Assembly: GCA_021783855.1 (NCBI GenBank)
Contig: JAJXTL010000072.1
Location: 1-13,142 of the forward strand
Direction: 5' to 3'
Source of the DNA: Pseudomonadota bacterium
GTDB lineage: Bacteria > Pseudomonadota > Gammaproteobacteria > Burkholderiales > Gallionellaceae
Length of the DNA: 13,142 bases
The position numbers and the translations under genes were made by a program. The notes under the pieces were generated by a model, which did no database searches, had not been told where the DNA came from, and was given only the letters and a program-made list of their open reading frames with translations. This document shows, one piece after another, positions 8,102-13,142 of the stretch. How positions within the stretch are numbered: the first letter of the stretch is position 1; every line of letters begins with the position of its first letter.

Positions 8102-9850
8102 TCAGGTTGCAACCACCACGCGATTCTTGCCTGCGCGCTTGGCCTGATACATCGCCTTGTCGGCGCGTCCGATGACTTCCTCCTGAGGCTCTGCCTCTTC
8201 GCGCTGTGCAACACCCGCGCTGAAAGTCACCAGCACGCGTTCGTTCTCGTGCATGAAGAATTGTCTGGTGAGTTCGCGTTGCAATCGCTCCACGATGCCT
8301 GACGCTTCCTCCGCCGCGATATCCGGCAGCACGATCACGAATTCCTCGCCGCCATATCTTGCGACAGCATCGGAAGGACGCAGCGTATCCTTGATCACGT
8401 TGCAAAGATGGACAAGCGCCTTGTCGCCCACCTGATGACCCATGTTGTCGTTCAGCCTTTTGAAATCGTCGATGTCGAGCAGCGCCACGCAAAGCGGCGC
8501 GTGGCTGCGATCGACGCGCGTGGATTCGCGTTCGAATGCCTCGTCCAGTCCGCGCCGGTTGAGTGCGCCCGTCAACTGGTCCTGGTGCACCAGTTCGCTG
8601 ATCTCCGAGAGCTCCTGTTCCAGCTGTGCAATCCTGGCTTCCGCTTCTTCAACCTGGCGGCGCGTATCGAGCAGCTCTTCGTGTGAACGCAAGGCGCTTG
8701 CCTGTATGACGCGCGTATCCTGCATGATGTCTTCGAGCAGGTTGCCAAGCTCGTTGAGGTTGTTGGTGCTGGCGATTTTCTGGCTGTAGCCTTCGATTTT
8801 CTGGTGATAATCGCCTGTGCTGGTAGTGATGACGCTTAAGCGGTCGATGAAGGTGGTCATCAGGTTTTTCAGCGTGGACTTGGCATCCGTCAGGCTCTTT
8901 TTTAAAAGGCTCTGCTTGATGATCGCCTCGCGCAGACTGCGTTCGGCATCGGCGATCACGTGTTTGTCGAGCGGCTTGCTGATGATCTCGCTCAAGGCAT
9001 TGATCTGTCCGTGCAGCCATTCCTCGTCTTCGACCATTTCGCTGACGTTTTCCACGAGCAGCCGCAAAAGGCGCACCAGTCCTTCCTGTATCTTGGTTTT
9101 GTCGGTGCCGCGCAATTCGACCTTGAGCCATAAGTGGCGCAGTTTCTGGTTCAATTCGCTGACCTGTTCAACCGTTCTGATTTTCCGCACCTGTGCGCTT
9201 AACTGGCGCACCTCGTCGGCAAGCTCGGGCTGTGCGCTGATCGTGCTTTCCAGCGTTTGCGCAAGCAGCTCAGCAAGCTTTACGATCAACTCGCTGCCTT
9301 TGCCCGCAGGCAAGGCGGGTGAGGCCGGTGCGGCAGCCTGAGTTGCTTCTGTCACGGCTGGAATGGCATCGACCAGCGTTTCGGCCATGGGCGATGCCGA
9401 CCAGGAACGGATCAGGTTGTGCAGTTTTTCAAACAGCACTTCCGGCTTGGACGAGAAGCGCGCAAGCACAGTGTCCACGCCTTCTCTCTTGCGCGTGACG
9501 GTCAATCCCTTGTGAGGCAGGTCGATCTGGCGCAGCAGGTTTTTGATCAGGCCGGGCCAGGCTTGTGCGTCCGAACCCTTGGGCAATATTTTCTCGATTT
9601 CCTTTAAACACTGATCCCAGTTTTCATCCGAGAGTGTTTTCTTGAGCGCAAGACCCGTGGCAGCAGACTGATCGGACGCGAGCAGATGTTCAGCCAGGCG
9701 CTTCAGTACCTGTTCGGCGCCATTGCTGTCGGGTGTCGCTTCACCGCTGATCTCGGCGAAAATTTTCGCGTACTGGTCTGGTGTGGGTGCGAGCTTGCGC
9801 TGCGCCAAAAGCTTCAGGGTTTCACGGGCGATTTCAGATGGGTTTTTCAT
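8102..9850 (-). CDS. Diguanylate cyclase (GGDEF domain), soluble, 582 aa
   Basis: Makes cyclic di-GMP from two GTP. The C-terminal GGDEF domain (residues about 424-582) opens with DQLTGALNRRG. It contains the metal-binding LLDIDDFKRLND (from about 457) and the active-site GGEEF at 500-504 (bases 8339-8353). An RxxD inhibitory site, RPSD 491-494, sits exactly five residues before GGEEF, so product inhibition is expected. A coiled coil (about 387-423) precedes the domain and could drive dimerisation. The first 380 residues are helical and charged, with no recognisable PAS, GAF or REC domain and no membrane segment, so the input signal is unknown. The start ATG gives a sensible N terminus (MKNPSEIARETLK) with only a weak GAGA upstream. 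The response regulator gene lies upstream in the same direction across a 179-bp gap, so a shared transcript is possible but not shown. Confidence 0.93.
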   Translation of the reverse strand: MKNPSEIARETLKLLAQRKLAPTPDQYAKIFAEISGEATPDSNGAEQVLKRLAEHLLASDQSAATGLALKKTLSDENWDQCLKEIEKILPKGSDAQAWPGLIKNLLRQIDLPHKGLTVTRKREGVDTVLARFSSKPEVLFEKLHNLIRSWSASPMAETLVDAIPAVTEATQAAAPASPALPAGKGSELIVKLAELLAQTLESTISAQPELADEVRQLSAQVRKIRTVEQVSELNQKLRHLWLKVELRGTDKTKIQEGLVRLLRLLVENVSEMVEDEEWLHGQINALSEIISKPLDKHVIADAERSLREAIIKQSLLKKSLTDAKSTLKNLMTTFIDRLSVITTSTGDYHQKIEGYSQKIASTNNLNELGNLLEDIMQDTRVIQASALRSHEELLDTRRQVEEAEARIAQLEQELSEISELVHQDQLTGALNRRGLDEAFERESTRVDRSHAPLCVALLDIDDFKRLNDNMGHQVGDKALVHLCNVIKDTLRPSDAVARYGGEEFVIVLPDIAAEEASGIVERLQRELTRQFFMHENERVLVTFSAGVAQREEAEPQEEVIGRADKAMYQAKRAGKNRVVVAT

Positions 9851-9900
9851 GATTCAATCTCGCAATAGTCAGGGCTTAAGGGCTGTGCTATAAACTCTTC

Positions 9901-9960
9901 ATTCCCGCGAAAGCGGGAATCCAGCTAGTTGATTTGACTGGGCTTCCGCTTTCGCGGGAG
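9901..9960. repeat. Paired inverted REP / dRS3-like elements
   Basis: The first element, ATTCCCGCGAAAGCGGGAAT (9901-9920), is a perfect 8-bp stem with a GAAA loop and fits the Neisseria dRS3 pattern ATTCCC-N8-GGGAAT. The second (9943-9960) is a 7-bp stem with one wobble pair and a TTTC loop. Read on the other strand it shares the core TCCCGCGAAAGCGG and a trailing CAG with the first, so the two face each other like a REP doublet. They sit between the response regulator stop (10030) and the cyclase start (9850). No T-run follows on either strand, so a Rho-independent terminator is unlikely. The rest of the gap (9851-10029) shows no gene. Confidence 0.75.
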
Positions 9961-10029
9961 CGACGAAAATGCATTCTTAGGGATCCCCTTAATCTATGGG
10001 GTGAGCAAACAGAAAGATGGTGTTTCATT

Positions 10030-10671
10030 TCAATCCTGGGTGTCGACCAGATGATGGCTGATAGCATAGTGTATCGCCTCTGCATTGTTGGTAAAACCCA
10101 TTTTGGCCAGCATGCGTCCGCGATATACGCTCACGGTCTTGGGGCTCAGACTCATGATCTGCGAGATGTCGCTCAATGATTTCCCCGAGGCCATCAGGCA
10201 CAGGGTCTGGTATTCGCGGTTGGACAGGGTCTGGTGCATGAGTTCCTGTGATTCGCCGATCAGGTTGTTCAAGAGCTGTTCTGCAAGCGTCTCGCTGATG
10301 TATTTTTTTCCACTGATGACCTGGCGGATCGCGTGTATCAGCACATCCGCTGCGCTTTGCTTGTTGATATAGCCCATCGCACCCGCCTTCAACGCACGCA
10401 CGCCATAGTGGTCCTCGGGGTACATGCTGAGCACGATGATCTTGAGATCGGGTTGTTCGGACTTGAACTGCTTCAACACTTCTATGCCGTGCTTGTCAGG
10501 CAGGTTGATGTCCAAAAGCAGCAGGTCGTAAGGCTGCGCGCGCAGCATCGCAATGGCCTGTGCGCCGCTGGCGGCTTCTCCTGCGATATTGAGATCGGGA
10601 TTGTCCTCAAGCAGTTGCTTCAACCCTTTGCGGATCAATGCGTGATCGTCAACGACAAGAATGTTGATCAT
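10030..10671 (-). CDS. NarL/FixJ-family response regulator with LuxR-type HTH, 213 aa
   Basis: A DNA-binding transcription regulator of a two-component system. The receiver domain (residues 1-120) has the acidic pair Asp8-Asp9, phosphoacceptor Asp54 (LLLDINLPD), the switch Ser82 (IIVLSMY) and Lys104, so phosphorylation should work. The C-terminal LuxR-type helix-turn-helix (about 149-205) has LSNREYQTL, SLSDISQIMSLSPKTVSVYRG and a normal recognition helix. Length is typical of the UvrY/GacA/NarL group, but I cannot assign it to a named member. No histidine kinase lies in the window, so it is an orphan here. It diverges from the Ser/Thr kinase gene and reads toward the diguanylate cyclase, either of which it might control. 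The ATG gives a canonical N terminus (MINILVVDDHALIRKG). No strong ribosome binding site is visible. Confidence 0.93.
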   Translation of the reverse strand: MINILVVDDHALIRKGLKQLLEDNPDLNIAGEAASGAQAIAMLRAQPYDLLLLDINLPDKHGIEVLKQFKSEQPDLKIIVLSMYPEDHYGVRALKAGAMGYINKQSAADVLIHAIRQVISGKKYISETLAEQLLNNLIGESQELMHQTLSNREYQTLCLMASGKSLSDISQIMSLSPKTVSVYRGRMLAKMGFTNNAEAIHYAISHHLVDTQD

Positions 10672-10722
10672 ATTGTTTCAAAATTTTTTAATCGGCAGCC
10701 TGCCATAAGTCGAGCTCATCCC

Positions 10723-10753
10723 TTGACTGCATGCGTTTTGGGCGCAACATGAT
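10723..10753 (+). promoter_or_regulatory. Possible promoter of Ser/Thr kinase gene
   Basis: TTGACT (10723-10728) is a good -35 match, with CATGAT (10748-10753) as a weak -10 after a long 19-bp spacer. It lies in the 156-bp divergent gap between the response regulator and the kinase. I see no equally good promoter for the response regulator, and the rest of the gap holds no other recognisable element. Confidence 0.3.
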
Positions 10754-10827
10754 TCTTGATTCTACCTCAGAACGGGGATTGCGCGGTGCCGATTGCGGAT
10801 TTGTCTTCTGCCAGCTACATTAGCCAT

Positions 10828-12495
10828 ATGAACAATCCAGACATGCTGGGCAAGTATAAAATCATCGGGGAGCTGGGGCGGGGCGCGATGGGCGTCGTGT
10901 ACGAGGCGTTTGATACGCTGATCGAGCGCAGGGTTGCCATCAAGACGATCCTGAAATCCAGCGTCAACCCGCATGACTCCGACGATACTTTCAGCCGTTT
11001 CCGCCGCGAGGCCATGGCGGCCGGCCGCCTGTCACACGCAAAAATCATCGGTGTCTACGAATATGAAGAGAACGACGAGATGGCGTATATCGTCATGGAA
11101 CTGGTGCGCGGCAGGGAATTGTCCGACTACTTCGATCAGGGCAGGCTGATCTCCATCACGGATGGGCTGCGCATCGTGATGCAGCTTCTGGATGCGCTGG
11201 ATTATCTGCATGCGCATGGTATCGTCCACCGCGACATCAAGCCGGCCAATATCATGCTGACAGAGGATGGGCAGGTCAAGCTCGCGGACTTCGGCATAGC
11301 CAAGATAGATGCTGCCGAACAGACCCAAGCAGGCGTAGTGCTGGGCACACCAACCTATATGGCGCCAGAACAATTCATGGGGCAGGGGGTGGATTTGAGG
11401 GCAGACCTTTATGCCGCCGGCGTGATTCTGTACCTCGTGCTGACAGGGGAACGTCCCTTCGTGGGCAGCGTGATTTCCATCATGCATCAGGCGATGCATC
11501 GGGAGGCGGCACCACCCTCCGAGCTCAACCAAAATATAAGCCGTGAACTCGATGACGTGGTCAAAAAGGCGATGGCCAAGCGCGCTGCAGAGCGCTTCCA
11601 GAGTGCCGATGAATTCCTTTCCGCGCTGAAGTATGCCTTGCGCACATTGCCGGAATCAAATCGCAAAGATGTCAGGATGCGCCATGCCGATAACATGCAT
11701 ACCCATGAAGAGACGCTGGAACTGCCGGGTTTATTGAATGCTGTGTGGCGCGATGAAGATATTGCGGCATGGCAGACCATTTCCCATAGCCACGATCCTG
11801 CGGATTTCACGCGTTATCTCGTTGAATTTCCGGATGGAGGCTATGCAGAACAGGCAAGGTTGCGCATAAGCTCATTGGAAAAGGCCACACGCTGGGAGGC
11901 TGAACAGCGCGCAACGCATGAGACAGAGGAAAAAACAGAGGCAAAAGCCCAGAACCGCATCAGGCTTGAAAGGGAAGAAAGAGCGCTATGGGTGAGTCGC
12001 CTGGCCGAAATAAAAAACGAGACTATAAAAGCCCAGCAACAGCAGGCGGCAAAGCAGGAGCTTCATCAGGTGCAGCACGCAAGGGTGCTGACTGATGCAA
12101 ATGCCGAGCGCGCCAACCGGTTCGCCAGGCTGGTCTCGGACAGGGAAAAAGCCAGCGAGCTTGAGCGCAGGATGAAAATGGAGCAGAAGCAGAAGCTCGA
12201 AGAAGTCGCGCGGCAGAGAGGGCAGTTGCGCTTTAACCGGGAGTCGGCTGAATTGCGGGCAGAGGCCGAGGCGCTTGCAAAGTTGCAGCAGGAGGAGGCC
12301 GAACAGGCAGCCCGCAACGAGGCCATCGTTGTTGCAAAGGCGCAGGCTGAAAGAGCCGAGCGCATGAGAATGGCGGCCGAAAAGGATGCGGCGATCGAAC
12401 GGCAACAGGCCGACAGAAAGATGTTGCTGATCGGCATATTCCTTTTCCTGCTGATGATAGGCATCGTGTTCGGGCTGTTTCCATCAGCCAGATAG
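10828..12495 (+). CDS. Eukaryotic-like Ser/Thr protein kinase, C-terminal membrane anchor, 555 aa
   Basis: Phosphorylates proteins on Ser/Thr. Residues (numbered from ATG 10828) show a complete Hanks-type kinase domain (about 10-275): glycine loop GRGAMG 17-22, Lys39 in VAIK, Glu61 in the C-helix, HRDIKPAN with catalytic Asp136, DFG 154-156, activation-loop threonines around 166-176, and APE 179-181. Next is a short motif (about 310-352; AWQTISHSHDPADF..YLVEFP) like the W..DF..YL..FP repeat seen beside other bacterial effector domains. A long Glu/Arg/Gln/Ala-rich coiled coil (about 353-530) follows. A 20-residue hydrophobic segment (532-551) then ends the protein with only PSAR after it. There is therefore no extracytoplasmic sensor such as PASTA; the kinase should hang in the cytoplasm from a tail anchor. 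The frame stays open upstream: GTG 10786 and TTG 10756 are alternative starts. ATG 10828 is preferred because little precedes the kinase fold, though it lacks a clear ribosome binding site. Confidence 0.9.
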   Translation: MNNPDMLGKYKIIGELGRGAMGVVYEAFDTLIERRVAIKTILKSSVNPHDSDDTFSRFRREAMAAGRLSHAKIIGVYEYEENDEMAYIVMELVRGRELSDYFDQGRLISITDGLRIVMQLLDALDYLHAHGIVHRDIKPANIMLTEDGQVKLADFGIAKIDAAEQTQAGVVLGTPTYMAPEQFMGQGVDLRADLYAAGVILYLVLTGERPFVGSVISIMHQAMHREAAPPSELNQNISRELDDVVKKAMAKRAAERFQSADEFLSALKYALRTLPESNRKDVRMRHADNMHTHEETLELPGLLNAVWRDEDIAAWQTISHSHDPADFTRYLVEFPDGGYAEQARLRISSLEKATRWEAEQRATHETEEKTEAKAQNRIRLEREERALWVSRLAEIKNETIKAQQQQAAKQELHQVQHARVLTDANAERANRFARLVSDREKASELERRMKMEQKQKLEEVARQRGQLRFNRESAELRAEAEALAKLQQEEAEQAARNEAIVVAKAQAERAERMRMAAEKDAAIERQQADRKMLLIGIFLFLLMIGIVFGLFPSAR

Positions 12496-12522
12496 CGCTT
12501 TGATCGGTCAGGATTTTTATGG

Positions 12523-12536
12523 TTGATTTAAATCAA
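12523..12536. promoter_or_regulatory. FNR/Anr/Dnr-type binding site
   Basis: TTGATTTAAATCAA is a perfect 14-bp palindrome and matches the full FNR consensus TTGAT-N4-ATCAA. FNR-family regulators (FNR, Anr, Dnr, FixK) bind such sites under low oxygen or with nitric oxide. Its left half also serves as a possible -35 (TTGATT, 12523-12528), with TAATAT (12546-12551) as -10 after a 17-bp spacer. That would start RNA near 12558. With that geometry the site is centred near -28, which would favour repression. A class II activation start at 12571 would have a poor -10 (AATGCG). Direction of control is therefore open. Confidence 0.6.
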
Positions 12537-12555
12537 GTACCATAGTAATATGCTC

Positions 12556-12640
12556 GGGAATGCGGCTTGAAACCTATCCCCCTTTGAGCCGGCAGGCCCC
12601 CTGCTTGAAAAACCCCCGGACTTCATCCGGGGTTTTTTTT
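12556..12640 (+). ncRNA. Candidate C-rich small RNA with three hairpins
   Basis: Between the FNR-type site and the terminator lie about 85 nt without a convincing gene. Three successive hairpins can be drawn. Hairpin 1 pairs 12563-12571 with 12583-12591 (9 bp, two G-U) around the loop ACCUAUCCCCC. Hairpin 2 pairs GCAGG 12592-12596 with CCUGC 12600-12604 around a CCC loop. The terminator stem 12614-12632 ends in U8. C-rich loops can pair with the G-rich ribosome binding sites of mRNAs, as known for several C-rich regulatory RNAs, so a post-transcriptional regulator is plausible. The 5' end is inferred from the -10 at 12546-12551 and may be off by about 10 nt. It could instead be simply the 3' untranslated region of the kinase mRNA, or be processed from it. 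No Rfam family was recognised. Confidence 0.42.
12614..12640 (+). terminator. Rho-independent terminator
   Basis: CCCCGGA (12614-12620) pairs with TCCGGGG (12626-12632) over a CTTCA loop, followed by eight T. It ends transcription from the kinase gene and/or the candidate small RNA just before the transporter promoter. Confidence 0.92.
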
Positions 12641-12642
12641 GG

Positions 12643-12673
12643 TTGAAAGCGAAGATGGCGGCAATGTTATAAT
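12643..12673 (+). promoter_or_regulatory. Promoter of ZIP transporter gene
   Basis: A perfect -10 TATAAT (12668-12673) follows a -35-like TTGAAA (12643-12648) with a 19-bp spacer, somewhat longer than ideal. RNA would start near 12680, giving a leader of only about 13-22 nt. It lies directly after the terminator, so the transporter is transcribed independently of the kinase. No Zur- or Fur-like palindrome was recognised here. Confidence 0.6.
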
Positions 12674-12701
12674 GAACGGTCCTGATTTTTGAATGTATCC
12701 C

Positions 12702-13142
12702 ATGACCGTTCTGCTTTGGATAGTCGCATCCAGCCTTTTGGGCGGCGCGCTGAGTGTTGCCTGTGCAGCGTTGTTTGCGCTCAATGCTCGCGCGCACTGG
12801 CTGAATGCGCTGGTAAGCTATGCGATCGGTGCGCTCCTGGGTGCGGTATTTCTCGACATCCTGCCTGAGGCGATTCATCTGACCAGGAATGGCGCGGCGT
12901 TGAGCGGCACGATACTCGCTGGCATCCTGCTGTTTTTCATACTCGAGAAGCTGCTGCTGTGGCGGCATTGCCATCACGATCACTGCGAGGTGCATGAGCC
13001 GGAAAAAAAACACGCCTATGGACGCAGCGGCCTGATGATCCTGTTCGGCGGCACCTTTCATAATTTTGTCGATGGCGTAATCATCGCCGCGGCATTCCTG
13101 ACCGATGTGCATCTGGGTATAGTGACGTCGCTTGCGATCATC
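12702..13142 (+). CDS. ZIP-family metal transporter, 3'-truncated by window edge
   Basis: Inner-membrane carrier that takes up or moves divalent metals such as zinc, iron or manganese. The 147 visible residues hold hydrophobic helices at about 3-26, 34-55 and 67-87, then a His-rich cytoplasmic loop (RHCHHDHCEVHE, about 88-99). Next comes a helix with the ZIP-family metal-site motif HNFVDG (residues 120-125). LDILPEA near residue 51 is also typical of the family. The remainder, including the second half of the metal site, lies beyond the window. ATG 12702 is used because it opens directly on the first helix (MTVLLWIVASS). An in-frame ATG at 12693 would add three residues, and neither has a clear ribosome binding site. 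The metal specificity cannot be read from this fragment. Confidence 0.88.
   Translation, partial: MTVLLWIVASSLLGGALSVACAALFALNARAHWLNALVSYAIGALLGAVFLDILPEAIHLTRNGAALSGTILAGILLFFILEKLLLWRHCHHDHCEVHEPEKKHAYGRSGLMILFGGTFHNFVDGVIIAAAFLTDVHLGIVTSLAII

Noticed and set aside
8090..8105. Short inverted repeat CTGAA/TTCAG between the convergent stops of gene 3 and the cyclase
   Set aside because: Only five weak base pairs with no GC-rich stem or T-run; not a credible terminator.
9974..10005. CCCC-N9-GGGG near the 3' end of the response regulator as a terminator
   Set aside because: The stem is only four base pairs with a nine-base loop, and no T-run follows on the minus strand.
10756..10827. Kinase start at TTG 10756 or GTG 10786
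   Set aside because: The added 14-24 residues show no conserved feature and TTG 10756 has no ribosome binding site. GTG 10786 has GGGGA at 10774-10778 upstream and stays possible, but ATG 10828 fits the family's short lead into the kinase fold.
12560..12646. Small open frame (ATG at 12560, 28 codons) in the candidate small RNA
   Set aside because: It runs through the terminator stem and T-run, has no good ribosome binding site, and its composition is simply that of the hairpins.
12528..13112. Antisense open frame of 194 codons over the ZIP gene and terminator
   Set aside because: It crosses the terminator and promoter and opposes a clearly membrane-protein frame with family motifs. It has no recognisable product.

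Overview
The window is chromosomal DNA of roughly 50-55% GC (estimated by eye), most likely from a betaproteobacterium. A member of the Gallionellaceae or another Nitrosomonadales lineage is my best guess. The guess rests on the gene style (TPR-glycosyltransferase arrays, GGDEF and LuxR-type regulators, a tail-anchored Ser/Thr kinase), an exact FNR-type box, and a dispersed inverted repeat of the ATTCCC-N8-GGGAAT type. No rRNA or marker gene is present to prove it.

Left part (1-8089, + strand): three tandem, tightly packed genes for large proteins with N-terminal TPR repeats and a C-terminal GT41 (O-GlcNAc-transferase-like) domain. The first is cut by the left edge. The first two overlap by 11 bp, and the second and third are 11 nt apart, so they are probably one operon that may extend further left. 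Genes 1 and 2 share one type of catalytic domain. Gene 3 has a more canonical GT41 domain joined to an N-terminal half about 96% identical in DNA to that of gene 2. Paralogue recombination, TPR-unit duplication and a G8 tract in gene 2 suggest a locus under diversifying pressure. A likely job is glycosylation of proteins, possibly flagellin or other surface proteins, but no acceptor gene is in view.

Middle part (8102-10671, - strand): a soluble diguanylate cyclase with an intact GGEEF motif and I-site, facing gene 3 tail to tail. Upstream of it, and transcribed the same way, is a NarL/FixJ-type response regulator without an adjacent histidine kinase. Between them lies a pair of inverted REP/dRS3-like repeats.

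Right part (10672-13142, + strand): a Ser/Thr protein kinase, divergent from the response regulator, with a complete catalytic domain, a long charged coiled coil and a C-terminal membrane anchor. The 206-bp gap after it is the most interesting non-coding stretch. It holds a perfect FNR-type palindrome (TTGATTTAAATCAA), then a possible small RNA of about 85 nt that folds into three hairpins with C-rich loops and ends in a strong Rho-independent terminator. A separate promoter with a perfect TATAAT follows, driving a ZIP-family metal transporter cut by the right edge.

The regulators together (c-di-GMP synthesis, two-component output, Ser/Thr phosphorylation, possible oxygen-sensing RNA) suggest a signalling neighbourhood beside a protein-glycosylation locus. 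Any functional link between the two is inference.
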